From contig JACQVF010000101.1 of assembly GCA_016209885.1 (NCBI GenBank), forward strand, positions 1-64,000: DNA of 64,000 nt. The letters are read 5' to 3'. The translations under genes were made by a program, and so were the position numbers. Source of the DNA: Gemmatimonadota bacterium (GTDB taxonomy: Bacteria > Gemmatimonadota > Gemmatimonadetes > Longimicrobiales > Gaopeijiaceae). Below are positions 25,485 through 35,002 of this stretch, in pieces (within the stretch, counting starts at the first letter, position 1; every line of letters begins with the position of its first letter). Under the pieces are notes generated by a model that saw only the letters and a list, made by a program, of their open reading frames with translations, was not told where the DNA came from and did not search any database.

Positions 25485-28433
25485 TCAGAACGTGAGACGC
25501 AGCGTGGTCAGGAAGTGCATGGTCGGCGGCATGACCGTCTGGAATCTCGCATCGTGCTCGCCGCCTGGGGTGCGGATCTCGGGGTCGAAGATCGGCTCGC
25601 CCCAGGTGTCCTTCTGCGCCGCCCAGAGCAACGCCACGTTGCGCCAGGCCGCCGTCAGCGACGCACGCTTGAATCCACGGACCCAGCTCTCCGGCAGCGT
25701 GAAGGTGGCCGAAAGCTCGCGCAGCTTGGCGAAGCCGGCGTCATACATGCCGATCGGTGCCCGCGGAACCACATCGCGGTAGGCCTGATAGATCGGATCC
25801 CGCATCGGGGTGCTGGTCGTCGTGTTGCGGAACACCGTGGCCGGCCCCTGGATGTCACCGGAGATCTGCGTGAAGCCGCCGCGGAAGTCCACAAGGGCGT
25901 AGAGTTGCAGGTTCCTGAGGAGTGTCACCGTGCTATTCACGTTGCCGCTCCACCTGGGGTTCGGCTGGCCCCAGTACAGCTTCGGCGCCTGGCCACAGGG
26001 CATGGGCTTGTGATCGTTCTCGGCGCCTCCATCGCAGAGGACGTTCACGAGCGCGCCCTTCGCATCGTACTCCGCGTGCACCACTTTCCAGTGGAAGATG
26101 GAGGCGATGGGATACCCTTCCCGATGCTGCTGGTCCCCGAAGACAATGGGCGGCAGTCCCCCCAAGCTCTCGATCCGGTTCTTGTGCGTCGCAAGGTTGA
26201 GGCCGAGATCCCACCCCAGGCGCTCGCCCTCGAGGACCCGGCCGGTCAACGCCAGCTCGACACCCCAGTTCTTGACCTTGCCCAGGTTCACCATCTGGCT
26301 GCCCGGGAAGCCCTCCGAGGGCCGAACCGGCTTGGCGACAATGGCGTCCCTGGTCGTCCGGGTGTAATAGGTAAACGCAGCGGTGAGCCGATCCTCTAGA
26401 AGCCCCGCGTCGAAACCGAACTCGAGCTCGTCCCCGACTTCCGGCTTCAGGTTGGGGTTGCCCAGAGTGTTCGGCGTCAGGGCCGGAGCGGCACCCGAAC
26501 CGACGGTGGGGGTGTACAGCGTGACGGCCGCGAACACGTCGGGTTGCAGTCCTGCCTGCCCCCAGGCCGTGCGCAGCCGCAGCGTGTTCACCGGCCGCAG
26601 GTTCCAGAACGCCTCCTCGCTGATCACCCAGGTGGCGCTGAACTTCGGATAGTAGGCAGCCTTGAACTCGGAGCCGAACGCGCTGTTGCCGTCCCCCCGC
26701 AGCGCGCCGGTCACGAACAGTCGGTTGTGCCAGTCGAACTGCTGCTGCAGGTAGAAACCCAGGGTCTTGTTCTCGATGAAGTCCTCGCTCCCCCTCGTCT
26801 GCGAGGCTCCCGCCACCGTCGTTACCGACGGCGCCGGGAAATTGTCGCCCTGCGTCATCAGGGTCGTAAACCCCTTGTGAACGTACTGCGCCCCGAAGGA
26901 GGTCGCGGAGCGAACCTCAGGCCTCAGCTCGAAGCTCGCCGTGGCACTGTAATCCAGGGTGCTGTACTTGACGTCTCGGGTTTCCACCAGCTTGCTCCCC
27001 ACGCCGCGCGAGCCGAAGAAGTTGATCTCGTTGGGGGGCACCCGCGGGAAGAGCTGCGAGTTCTCCTCTTCCACCACGTCACGGCCCGCGACGAGCCGCT
27101 GCTGGAACCACTCAAACGGGCGGAACCTGATCTCGGCGCTCGCCGTGAAGCGGTCCAGGTTGGAAAGAGACTCGATCTTGGCCGCCGTTTCAGGGTTCGC
27201 ATAGCGGAAACCGCGGTTCGGCGTGTTCAGCAGGGTGGGCGAACTGTAGATGATCATGTCCCAGATCCCGAATCCGGCTGCCGCCTGGCCGAAGCGGGTC
27301 TTGCTCTCGATGTAGCCGAGATTCCCGTTGATCTCCCACTGCTCATTGGGAACCAGCGTCAGGTTCGTCCGCGCCCCCAGCTTCTTCTGCCAGTTATAGG
27401 AGAGGATCCCTTCGTTGTCGTCGACGTCCACGGAGCTGAAGTAGCGCACGAGGTCGCTGCCGCCGCGCAGGCTGACGGTGTAGGATTGGAGATGGCCCGT
27501 CTGGAACACGTTGTTCCCCCGCGCCTTCTCCAGCTGGTACACGTTCATACTGTCCCGCTTGCCCGTCGCGTCATCGTACGAGTACGTCCAGAGGATGCGC
27601 CCCTCGGGATCGTCCATCCAGTTGGCGCCCTGGGCGATGGCCACTTCCACGGTGGGCGGTCCCTGCCGTCCTCTCTTGGTGATGATCTGAACTACACCGT
27701 TGGCCGCCTCCGTCCCGTATAGCGTCGCCGCCGCGGGCCCCTTGATCACCTCGATGCTTTCCACCTCCTCGAGGTTGAGATCGTTGAGCCGGGAAACCTG
27801 GCGCCCCTGGCGGAGCGGCGGGCCGGTAGCGGGCTCGTTGTCGACGCGCACCCCGTCCACGATGATGATCGGCTGGTTGGGCAGCGACATGCTGGACACC
27901 CCGCGAATTCGCATGACGCTCCCGGTCCCGATCATTCCCGAGGCCGGGTACACCGTCACCCCCGGCGTCCGCTGGCCGAGCGTCTGCTCCATGTTCAGGC
28001 TCGGCGTGATCTCCGCCAGCTTGGCGGCATCCACCCGATCCACCACGTTGCCGATCGCCCGGCGCTGCGTACCCCCGGCTGTGCCCGTGACGATGATCTC
28101 GTCGAGCTCCAGCGCCTCTTCGTCCAGCTCGAAGTTCACCGCCACGCTGCCTCCCGATGGCACCGTCACGGTCCTTGCCGCCTTTCGGTAGCCGAGGAGC
28201 TCAACCTGCACGCTCACCTCGCCCGCCGGAGCGTTCACCAGGAGGTACCTCCCCGATGAAGCGCTGAGAGCACCCACAGCGCTGTTGGCAATGAAGACCT
28301 GCGCGCCCGCGAGCGGCCGCCGGCTCCGGGCATCGAGAATGGAGCCCGTGATCGTGCCTTGGCTGAAAGCTCGCGCCGACAGCGCGGGCACGAGCAGTAC
28401 CGCTGCCAGGGCGACGCGCACAAGTGAGGACAT
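25485..28433 (-). CDS. susC: SusC/RagA-type TonB-linked outer-membrane transporter
   Basis: TonB-dependent outer-membrane channel of SusC type, 982 residues from the ATG at 28433 behind AGGAGG. Order of parts: signal peptide to about residue 25 (LSARAFSQG), carboxypeptidase-like beta-sandwich (ITGSILDARSRRPLAGAQVF), a TonB-box-like LDEIIVTGTAGG near 120, plug domain (VMRIRGVSSMSLPNQPIIIVDG, given here in two parts VMRIRGVSS and QPIIIVDG; IEVIKGPAAATLYGTEAANG), then a ~700-residue barrel ending in aromatic-rich LTTLRLTF. It is the first gene of a six-gene operon. The start lies ~520 bases downstream of promoter P2, leaving a long structured leader. It resembles the SusC at 59058-62108. Confidence 0.9.
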   Translation of the reverse strand: MSSLVRVALAAVLLVPALSARAFSQGTITGSILDARSRRPLAGAQVFIANSAVGALSASSGRYLLVNAPAGEVSVQVELLGYRKAARTVTVPSGGSVAVNFELDEEALELDEIIVTGTAGGTQRRAIGNVVDRVDAAKLAEITPSLNMEQTLGQRTPGVTVYPASGMIGTGSVMRIRGVSSMSLPNQPIIIVDGVRVDNEPATGPPLRQGRQVSRLNDLNLEEVESIEVIKGPAAATLYGTEAANGVVQIITKRGRQGPPTVEVAIAQGANWMDDPEGRILWTYSYDDATGKRDSMNVYQLEKARGNNVFQTGHLQSYTVSLRGGSDLVRYFSSVDVDDNEGILSYNWQKKLGARTNLTLVPNEQWEINGNLGYIESKTRFGQAAAGFGIWDMIIYSSPTLLNTPNRGFRYANPETAAKIESLSNLDRFTASAEIRFRPFEWFQQRLVAGRDVVEEENSQLFPRVPPNEINFFGSRGVGSKLVETRDVKYSTLDYSATASFELRPEVRSATSFGAQYVHKGFTTLMTQGDNFPAPSVTTVAGASQTRGSEDFIENKTLGFYLQQQFDWHNRLFVTGALRGDGNSAFGSEFKAAYYPKFSATWVISEEAFWNLRPVNTLRLRTAWGQAGLQPDVFAAVTLYTPTVGSGAAPALTPNTLGNPNLKPEVGDELEFGFDAGLLEDRLTAAFTYYTRTTRDAIVAKPVRPSEGFPGSQMVNLGKVKNWGVELALTGRVLEGERLGWDLGLNLATHKNRIESLGGLPPIVFGDQQHREGYPIASIFHWKVVHAEYDAKGALVNVLCDGGAENDHKPMPCGQAPKLYWGQPNPRWSGNVNSTVTLLRNLQLYALVDFRGGFTQISGDIQGPATVFRNTTTSTPMRDPIYQAYRDVVPRAPIGMYDAGFAKLRELSATFTLPESWVRGFKRASLTAAWRNVALLWAAQKDTWGEPIFDPEIRTPGGEHDARFQTVMPPTMHFLTTLRLTF

Positions 28434-28834
28434 CGATCCCTCCTGACCGGAGATACAGTGAAACACCCGTGCACCTCTCCCGGGCTCAGGGCAGCCGCGC
28501 CCTGGCCCGCGAAACGCGGCGAAGCGCCACCCGAAAGTCACGGCGCCCCGCGTACCCACCCGCGCACCAACACGCGAGCACCTGGAACTGTCGTCGACGG
28601 AAGCGTCGTGAATCGCGAAGCCCCGGGGGGGTCGAGCCTCCGTCGAGCGTCGGATGCGTGAGGAGCGAACCATCGGCCATCTTCACCACCGCTGCCACCG
28701 CCGCGGGCGATTCGTCACCAACCCCTTCTCGCCCGCTCCTGCTCGGCCGGAACTGCTACCCGCCGGTCCATGACGAGAAGAGGCGCCGCCGATCGCAGGC
28801 ACGAAACCACTGCGAACGACGATCAAGGAGACAC

Positions 28835-28903
28835 AATGCGCGAGGCGGCGGGTCCCACCGTCCCGGTGCCTGTACCCCCCCGCTCCCCACCGCCTCGCGC
28901 ATT
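28835..28903 (-). repeat. 14-bp inverted repeat forming a large leader hairpin
   Basis: AATGCGCGAGGCGG at 28835-28848 is exactly complementary to CCGCCTCGCGCATT at 28890-28903, with a 41-base G+C-rich loop that can pair further internally (GGTCCCACCG with CGGTGCC). On the minus strand it would fold about 50 bases after the inferred transcription start of P2. No T-run follows, so it is not a simple terminator; it could protect the mRNA or serve as a regulatory structure. Confidence 0.65.
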
Positions 28904-28929
28904 CCCATGCCGGAAAGACCGGGGAGTTT

Positions 28930-28990
28930 AGTATTCGCTTTAGCTACTACTTTAGGGCGGATAATAGGCCACGGCGCGGGCTCGTGTCAA
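28930..28990 (-). promoter_or_regulatory. Promoter and dyad operator of the susCD-1 operon (P2)
   Basis: Minus-strand -35 TTGACA (complement at 28985-28990), 18-base spacer and a good -10, TATTAT (complement ATAATA at 28961-28966). The 22-bp dyad follows at 28930-28951, reading on the plus strand AGTATTCGCT then TTAGCTACTACT. Operator edge to -35 edge is 33 bases, one helical turn more than at P1. The unit served is susC-susD-hydrolase-cocE-prpD-hydrolase. Confidence 0.78.
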
Positions 28991-29154
28991 GAGTTTCGAT
29001 GTCCGATCTCAGCGGGCCGTCGTGCGGCTGCTCGCGGCTGCGGAGGAAGGCCGGCGGCGACGGTGGACTCCCAGCCCCGACCGGCCTCTCACCGCGTCAC
29101 ACGCGCATTTTCGCGTGGCCGTAACCTGCAACTGCGCTTCGGTGAGCGCCTCTA

Positions 29155-30273
29155 TCACCGACTCGCCCGAAGGTCCCGCAGGCGCTCCACCCCGTGCTGA
29201 TCGACCAGGAAGCTTCGCAGCCACTCGAGCGCCGCGGGTGAGACGTCGGTGGCCACCGCGAAGCGCTGCTCGGCCGTCTCCCCCACGTAGAACGGGTACT
29301 CTCCGACGTCCATCCGGGCAGCCTCCAGGAAAGCCGGATCGTTCGTGAGCTCCCCGGCCGCCCGGCGCAGGATTTCGATCGCCTCCGGAGGCGCGTCATC
29401 GTGAACCCACAAGACCTTCAGCACGGCGAACCCCGCCGCCAGCACGGCCTTATACGCCTCCCAAAGCGGTCCGGCCGGCTCGTGTCCGGAGATCGCCACG
29501 TAAACGTCCCGGATGGACGGCAGCTCCGGCACCGTCGGGTCACGGACGACGTTCCCTTCCTCGTCCAGGATGCCGAAGCTGAAGAGCGGGACCACAGCTC
29601 CTTGCTCCACCTGAGGCTTGATGTGGGCGAGGTACGTGGCCATGATCTGGAACTCGATGTTCGTTTCCCCCTGCTCGAATGCCATCCGCGTGGCCCCCCG
29701 CGAGTTGTAGCCCAGGATCGTCTTCACGTCGAGACCCAGGAGCTCAAAGGCTACGAGCATGATCAGGTCGGTGCCGGTGGGCGAGATCCCCCCGTACACG
29801 ATGGGGACGCCCGTGCGAGGGAGTTCAGCGGCGGAGGTCACGCCCAGCTTCGGCGAGACGAAGACCACACCGCCCGCCGGAGACGCCAGGATCGCGGAGA
29901 AGTCGCGGAAGTCGTAGCGCACCATAGGCTCCCCGAGCAGGAAAGAGAGCACGGGGGTCGCGCTGGACACCAGAAGCGTGAACCCATCATGGCGGCGTCG
30001 CAACGCGAACTCATTGGCGCCCCCGACGCCCGAGGCACCGGCGATATTGACGACCTGGACAGAGCTCCCCGGCCCGAGGCGCCCCTGGAGATGGGGCGCA
30101 ATCACCCTGGCCCACGTGTCCGTGCCGCCACCGGGACCGAACGGAACGATGACCTCCAGCGTCTTCCGCGAGTAGAAGCTACCGTCTCCCGCGCTCCAGC
30201 CGAACTCGTGCCCGCAGGCCGAGAGGCAGGCGGAGAGAAGGAGCGACGCACAGGCGACGCCGATAGTCCTCAT
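29155..30273 (-). CDS. tctC: Tricarboxylate-binding lipoprotein, TctC/Bug family (second copy)
   Basis: Second solute receptor of the tripartite tricarboxylate family, 372 residues, with a lipoprotein signal ending LLLSACLSAC (cysteine 20). It is nearly colinear with the TctC at 6043-7149, sharing long stretches such as PFGPGGGTDTWARVIAPHLQ and FVSPKLGV-type segments. No TctA or TctB is encoded next to it. It is the last gene of the susCD-2 operon and follows the remnant of a cocE gene, the same order as in the tct operon. It may feed the single TctAB pair with a different acid, or act only as a binding or sensing lipoprotein. Confidence 0.88.
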   Translation of the reverse strand: MRTIGVACASLLLSACLSACGHEFGWSAGDGSFYSRKTLEVIVPFGPGGGTDTWARVIAPHLQGRLGPGSSVQVVNIAGASGVGGANEFALRRRHDGFTLLVSSATPVLSFLLGEPMVRYDFRDFSAILASPAGGVVFVSPKLGVTSAAELPRTGVPIVYGGISPTGTDLIMLVAFELLGLDVKTILGYNSRGATRMAFEQGETNIEFQIMATYLAHIKPQVEQGAVVPLFSFGILDEEGNVVRDPTVPELPSIRDVYVAISGHEPAGPLWEAYKAVLAAGFAVLKVLWVHDDAPPEAIEILRRAAGELTNDPAFLEAARMDVGEYPFYVGETAEQRFAVATDVSPAALEWLRSFLVDQHGVERLRDLRASR

Positions 30274-30361
30274 CTCATAGCCCTCACGGCGCCCTTCGGG
30301 ACCCGGGCTGGTCCGCCCCGGACGCCGCGGCCGAGCGTACGCTCGGGAGCGCGGTGACGAA
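30274..30361 (-). pseudogene. Collapsed remnant of a cocE esterase gene
   Basis: Upstream of tctC-2, the place occupied by cocE in the tct operon holds only its two ends. The start, ATGAACGTCACGCTTCTCG at 30361-30343, matches the cocE start at 9038 (ATGAACGCGACACTTCTCG). It is followed at once, in another frame, by codons for LPSVRSAAASGAD-PGSRRAP and a stop, which match the last residues of that esterase (LPVVRPAAGPAG...PRRAP). About 1.8 kb of the gene is missing and the join is frameshifted. This is read by eye from two short matches plus identical gene order. From here to 30553 I see nothing else. Confidence 0.55.
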
Positions 30362-30553
30362 CGAGAAGCGTGACGTTCATAGCGCAGGAGAACAGGCCGA
30401 AGTCCGTCGCCGGGGGAAGGCGGGCCCGCACGCCAGGCCTATCGGCATTCGACCCGGCAGCCTTTCGGCCGCCGGGTCGAACGCCAAGCCATACAGCGCG
30501 AACGAGCGGCGTCGCCGCCTTTCCTTTCCGTCGCTCGGATCGCTGGTCGCTCC

Positions 30554-31876
30554 CTACTTCCTCAGGTTGGGGTTCGTCTCGAACTCCGTGAGCGCGACCG
30601 GGTAGCACAGGTGACTATCCGGCGCCAGGTACGTCTGAGCGCTCGGGATCTCGTGGGGGTCCAGGGCCCCGGGCGTTTTGTCGTCCGCCCACCGGCGCCG
30701 CGCTCCCAACCGCCGCCCTTCCAGCCAGAGCTCGATGCCGTGCTCGCGCTTGAACACCGTCCAGGCCTCCACCACATTCGTCGCCGTCCACGGCTCCAGC
30801 GCCTTGCCGGTCTTCGTGCTGATCACGCTGCTGCGCAGTGCGTTGATCACGGCCATGGCCTCCTGCCACTTCCCCGCCACCAGGAGCGCTTCCGCCTCGA
30901 TCAGGCGCATCTCCCGTCCGGACGACAGGTTCGCCGGCGACGCGGCCGCCGGGTACTTGGTCTGGATCAGGAAGGGCACCTGCCCGAACCCCGGTATGGG
31001 CTGGTCGCCGGTGGGAAACTTCGGGTCCGTGGTATACGGCGTCCGCGGATCGCCCGTGTCCTTGAAATAGTTCTCGTAGAAGGTGTTCCAGGTGGTGTGC
31101 CCCCGGAACGGCTGCCTCGCCGTCGTCCACCACCAGGGGTTGTACTGCGCCTGCTCCACATCCGAGAAGTTCGTCCGGAACCTGAAGCTGTCGAGGATAG
31201 GCTTGGCGTCGGCCACCGCATCGGCCCACTTCCTCAGGCCCACGCGGGCCGAAGCCCGCCCGGACCGGGCGGCGTTGGCCAGGTCCGATTTCCCGATCTT
31301 CGTGAAGATCTCCAGCGCCTTGGTGAAATGCTGCTCCGCGCGCTCGTAGAAGGCACGCGGCCCCTGCTGGAGCGGACCCCCGTCGATCACCGCGTCGCAG
31401 AAGTGCTCGCCCAGGAGGCGGTTCCCGTACCCGGCCCAGAGGTATCCCCGGCCCACGACCTCCGAGGACCCGAGCTGATCGCTCGTCAGCACCTGCCCGA
31501 AGCGGCGGAGCCCGTCCTCGGCCACCCACCGCGCGTTCTGGACCTCCTCCCAGCGATCGCCGGTCACATCGGGCAGGAGCAGCCCCCGCCGCTCCGTCTC
31601 CGTGATCCCCCAGTACCCCGTGTTCCCGGACGGGAAGATCTCCCTGGCCGCTGACGCACCGCGCCGGGAAATCTCACCCCACGCGTCGTTGAACGCCCGG
31701 TTCATCCCGGCGACAACTCCCGCATACGCAGCAGGCTGGTCCAGGAACTGGTCCTGCACCGGCCCGGGGTTCGTCACGCTGAAGTCGCAGCCCGCCAACG
31801 GGAGAAGAGCTGCGAAGACGAGCCCGCCCGCGCCCCGCCGGCGGCGGTCGCTTCCTCTTTCTCTGCGAGGTCTCAT
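30554..31876 (-). CDS. susD: SusD/RagB-family outer-membrane lipoprotein
   Basis: SusD-type surface lipoprotein, 440 residues, ATG behind GGAGAGG. The signal ends LLPLAGC (cysteine ~30), followed by DFSVTNPGPVQDQFLDQP, typical of the SusD branch that pairs with SusC-2. Central features are WWWTTARQPFRGHTTWNTFYE and GREMRLIEAEALLVAGKW. The C-terminus has FKREHGIELWLEGRRLGARRRW and ends ALTEFETNPNLRK, the usual NPN-type tail. It is quite different from SusD-1 and SusD-3, so this operon captures a different ligand or came from a different source. It sits 78 bases after susC. Confidence 0.87.
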   Translation of the reverse strand: MRPRRERGSDRRRRGAGGLVFAALLPLAGCDFSVTNPGPVQDQFLDQPAAYAGVVAGMNRAFNDAWGEISRRGASAAREIFPSGNTGYWGITETERRGLLLPDVTGDRWEEVQNARWVAEDGLRRFGQVLTSDQLGSSEVVGRGYLWAGYGNRLLGEHFCDAVIDGGPLQQGPRAFYERAEQHFTKALEIFTKIGKSDLANAARSGRASARVGLRKWADAVADAKPILDSFRFRTNFSDVEQAQYNPWWWTTARQPFRGHTTWNTFYENYFKDTGDPRTPYTTDPKFPTGDQPIPGFGQVPFLIQTKYPAAASPANLSSGREMRLIEAEALLVAGKWQEAMAVINALRSSVISTKTGKALEPWTATNVVEAWTVFKREHGIELWLEGRRLGARRRWADDKTPGALDPHEIPSAQTYLAPDSHLCYPVALTEFETNPNLRK

Positions 31877-31954
31877 GGTATCCTCTCCGTATTCCGGCTC
31901 ACAGTGCTATGGTCTTGCACGAGTGGAACCGGACGCACGATGTCACCGATTCCC

Positions 31955-34900
31955 TCAGAAGCCCACGCGCAGCGACATGGTAAAGACCGCGGGGGGAGCC
32001 ACGGCCTCCCCGACTACGCGGTACACGGTGTTGTGACCGGAGTTGTCCACCATCTCTGGATCGAGGTCCAGCCAATCGTCGTTATACCAGCGGATCCAGT
32101 TGCGGGCCGACAGGGTGAGCGTCGGGCTCTCGCCCCACGGAACGAGCCGGCCCAAGGGGAACTGCGCGGTGATGTCGCGGATCTTGAAGAAGTCCGCTTT
32201 GAACACGTGGGTACCGCGCAGGGTCGTCGTCCTGAAGTTGCAGAGGGCCCGAAACTTGGCCGGGATATCCGCTACGTCGCCCTTGAGTATCCGCTGGGGC
32301 AGGTCCCGGCAGGTGGGCCAGTCGGCGGCGCGGGAAATGGCGTTCGACCAGCCCGAGTTCCCCATGTAGAAGCCGCCCATGAACTCGCCCCGAGCGCTGA
32401 GGATGATGTCTCCCGGCAGCCGGATCCGCGTGTTCGGAACGATCGTGGTGGTAGGCTGATTGGGCCCCATCACGCACTCCGTGGTCTTCGCCCCCGTACC
32501 CGGGGCGAGGCAGGTCTCGTACCGCGGATCGGCGAGCTCGTCGGGATTGAGGATCTTCCGGCCCAGGACCACCGGAACCGGCTCGCCCTCGATGATCCAG
32601 GCGTTACCGCCTACCGAGAACGGCGCCGCGCCGCCCAGGTCCAGCACCTTGCTCCGATTCGTGGCGTAGCTGACCCCCACGTCCCAGGTCAGGTTTTCCC
32701 GCTGGAGCACCGTCGCATTCACGTTCAGCTCGATTCCCTTGTTCTCCATCTCCCCCACGTTCTCTAGCTGCGCGTCCCACCCGCCGAGAGACGGGGTCCG
32801 GCGGACACGGAAGAGGGCATCCGCCGTCCTCTGGTAGTAGTACGTGAACTCCCCGCTGACCCGGTTATCCAGGACGCTGGCGTCGAAGCCCGCCTCGTAC
32901 TCACGGGTGCGCTCCGGCCCCAGCTCGGGATTCCCGGCGTTCCTCGGCAGGAAGCCGGGAGTCGTGCCGAGCCTCGTCGGGTCCCAGGTGCGGACGGCGT
33001 CGAAGGCGCCCGGCGCCCGCCCGGACTCACCCATGGCGGCCCTCAGCTTGAGGCTCCCGAGCGACGGCTTCCAGAACGGCTCGTCCGAGACCACCCAGGA
33101 AAAGCTCACCTTGGGGTACGGCTCGAGACCCAGGTTCTCGCCGAACGCGCTGTTCCCGTCCACCCTGAGCCCCGCCGTCAGGAAGACCCGATCCCGCCAG
33201 TCCAGGCGCATCTGCCCGAAGAACCCGGCGTTGATGACCCGGATCCGCTCCTCGAACGAGAGGGTCTTGCCCCCGGAGCTGAGGGTGGGCTCGCCGGGCC
33301 CCGGGAAGTCCCGGGAGTCCCCCGCGACGTCGGTCTCCTCGTCCTCCACGGCCTGGCCGCCCCAGGACGCCGTCAGGCCAAAACGCTCGCTGACGTCGAA
33401 GACATAGCTGCCCGCGTAGTCGAACGTCAGCTTCTCCCCCACCCACTTCTTGTTCCCCAGGATCCCCGTGGGCGCCAGCCGGTACCCGAACCGGCGAAGC
33501 TGCCGGAGCTCCACCAGCGCCCGGTCCCACCCCACGGTCAGGCGGGTGTTGAACCGGGTGGACGGACTATACGTGGCCGTGACGCCGGTGATCAGGTGGT
33601 CAATATTCGTGTTGATTTCGTATTCCAGGACCCGGTTGATCAGGTCGTACTTGAAGCCGCCCACGTAGTTGATATCCCCACGGTACGTGTTCAGGATGAT
33701 GCCGTGGGAGTTGTTCCCCGAGGGCGTGTTCGAAATGTCGTTCGAGGTCAGCGACGTGTTCCACTGGAGCTGCAGGTTCTGCATGGGGCTGAAACCAAAG
33801 TTGCCCTGGACATTGAACTTCTCCTCCGCGTCATTCACGAAGATTCCCTTGTTGTTCTCCCAGCTACCGGCCAGGAAGTAGGTCAGATCGCTCGCGCCGC
33901 CGCCGCGCGCCGAGACGTAGTACTTCTGCCGGTAGGCGGTCCCATACTCGTACCTGCACTGCTCCGGCGTCGCACCGGCCGAGCAGAACCCGCCGGCAAA
34001 GCGGCCCTCCGCCTTGTCCTTGATCCCGCCGGCCAGGAACGAAGGGAGGCCCCGCAGCCACGGGTCGAGCCGCATGTAGGGCTCGTTGTCCGGGCCGACC
34101 GGCATGGGGTGCGAGTACCCCTGGTCGATCTGGAGCTGCCACCTCGCGCGGCCCGGCGTGCCCTTCTTCGTGAAGATCTGGATCACGCCGGCTGAGGCTT
34201 CCGTCCCGTACAGCGCCGTCGCCGCCGCCCCCTTGATCACCTCAATCCGCTCGATGCTGTTCGGATCGATGTCGTTCAGCGGGCTCGCCTGGATGTTCAC
34301 GCTGCGATTCGTGATGTCCGCGGGCGGGTAATTCTTCGGATACGGGTCGCTCCGGATGCGCACGCCGTCCACGTACACCAGGGGCTGATTGCTCATGGCC
34401 ACGCTGTGCACGCCCCGCAGCCGGATCATGGCTCCGGCGCCCACCGAGCCCGCCGACTCGGTGATGGTCAGCGACGTACCTCGCGCCTGGAGAAGGCTTT
34501 CCAGCCCGCGAGCAGGCTCCGGGATCTCGGCCAGATTCAGTTGCGTGATCGTGTTGCCGATCTCCCGCCGCCTCGCCGCACCCGCCTCACCCGTCACCAC
34601 AATCTCGTCGAGTCCCAGCACCTCCTCCTCGAGATCGAAGGTCACCGCATGGGATCCGCCCCCCTGGACCGTCACCCCCTGTGTGACCGCCTGGTAGCCG
34701 ATCCGCTCGGCACGGACCTCATGGGTGCCCGCCGGCACGTTGACGATGATGAAGCGGCCATTCTCCGCGGTCAGGGTTCCGATCCCGGTGCCCACCAGGT
34801 AGACCTGGACCGAGCTGATGGGAGCACCGGTACGGGCCGCGGACACGCGGCCGCTGACCGTGCCCGTCTCCTGGGCGGCCACGTTTGACCAGGCGCCGGC

Positions 34901-35002
34901 CAGCAGCCCGAGGAGAGCGAGGGCCGCGCCCACTGGCAGTCGGCCGTGCGCGGACCGCTGTCGGTCAGCCGCGGTTCGATGCGCAAACGTCCAAGCTGAC
35001 AT
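31955..35002 (-). CDS. susC: SusC/RagA-type TonB-linked outer-membrane transporter
   Basis: TonB-dependent SusC protein, 1015 residues from the ATG at 35002 behind CGGAGG. The longer frame upstream lacks a start signal. Signal peptide to about residue 45 (WSNVAAQETG), carboxypeptidase-like domain (VSGRVSAARTGAPISSVQVY), LDEIVVTGEAGAARRRE, plug (MIRLRGVHSVAMSNQPLVYV; IERIEVIKGAAATALYGTEA), then the barrel, ending TMSLRVGF. It heads the unit susC-susD-(cocE remnant)-tctC. It is distinct from SusC-1 and SusC-3, which resemble each other. Its leader of ~360 bases starts at the weaker promoter P5 and contains a hairpin followed by seven Ts. Confidence 0.9.
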   Translation of the reverse strand: MSAWTFAHRTAADRQRSAHGRLPVGAALALLGLLAGAWSNVAAQETGTVSGRVSAARTGAPISSVQVYLVGTGIGTLTAENGRFIIVNVPAGTHEVRAERIGYQAVTQGVTVQGGGSHAVTFDLEEEVLGLDEIVVTGEAGAARRREIGNTITQLNLAEIPEPARGLESLLQARGTSLTITESAGSVGAGAMIRLRGVHSVAMSNQPLVYVDGVRIRSDPYPKNYPPADITNRSVNIQASPLNDIDPNSIERIEVIKGAAATALYGTEASAGVIQIFTKKGTPGRARWQLQIDQGYSHPMPVGPDNEPYMRLDPWLRGLPSFLAGGIKDKAEGRFAGGFCSAGATPEQCRYEYGTAYRQKYYVSARGGGASDLTYFLAGSWENNKGIFVNDAEEKFNVQGNFGFSPMQNLQLQWNTSLTSNDISNTPSGNNSHGIILNTYRGDINYVGGFKYDLINRVLEYEINTNIDHLITGVTATYSPSTRFNTRLTVGWDRALVELRQLRRFGYRLAPTGILGNKKWVGEKLTFDYAGSYVFDVSERFGLTASWGGQAVEDEETDVAGDSRDFPGPGEPTLSSGGKTLSFEERIRVINAGFFGQMRLDWRDRVFLTAGLRVDGNSAFGENLGLEPYPKVSFSWVVSDEPFWKPSLGSLKLRAAMGESGRAPGAFDAVRTWDPTRLGTTPGFLPRNAGNPELGPERTREYEAGFDASVLDNRVSGEFTYYYQRTADALFRVRRTPSLGGWDAQLENVGEMENKGIELNVNATVLQRENLTWDVGVSYATNRSKVLDLGGAAPFSVGGNAWIIEGEPVPVVLGRKILNPDELADPRYETCLAPGTGAKTTECVMGPNQPTTTIVPNTRIRLPGDIILSARGEFMGGFYMGNSGWSNAISRAADWPTCRDLPQRILKGDVADIPAKFRALCNFRTTTLRGTHVFKADFFKIRDITAQFPLGRLVPWGESPTLTLSARNWIRWYNDDWLDLDPEMVDNSGHNTVYRVVGEAVAPPAVFTMSLRVGF

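Larger units (their letters stand above)
28434..29154 (-). other. Gene-free region: long leader of the susCD-1 operon
   Basis: This 720-base region holds promoter P2 near its right end and a large hairpin (28835-28903) within the inferred leader RNA. A 70-codon frame at 28486-28698 has no start signal or recognisable product and I do not call it. Between 28991 and 29154 I see nothing apart from the 3' flank of the tctC gene. Confidence 0.55.

Noticed and set aside
17820-35002. Classical polysaccharide utilisation locus
   Set aside because: SusCD pairs are present, but no carbohydrate-active enzyme, sulfatase or hybrid sensor is encoded in the window.
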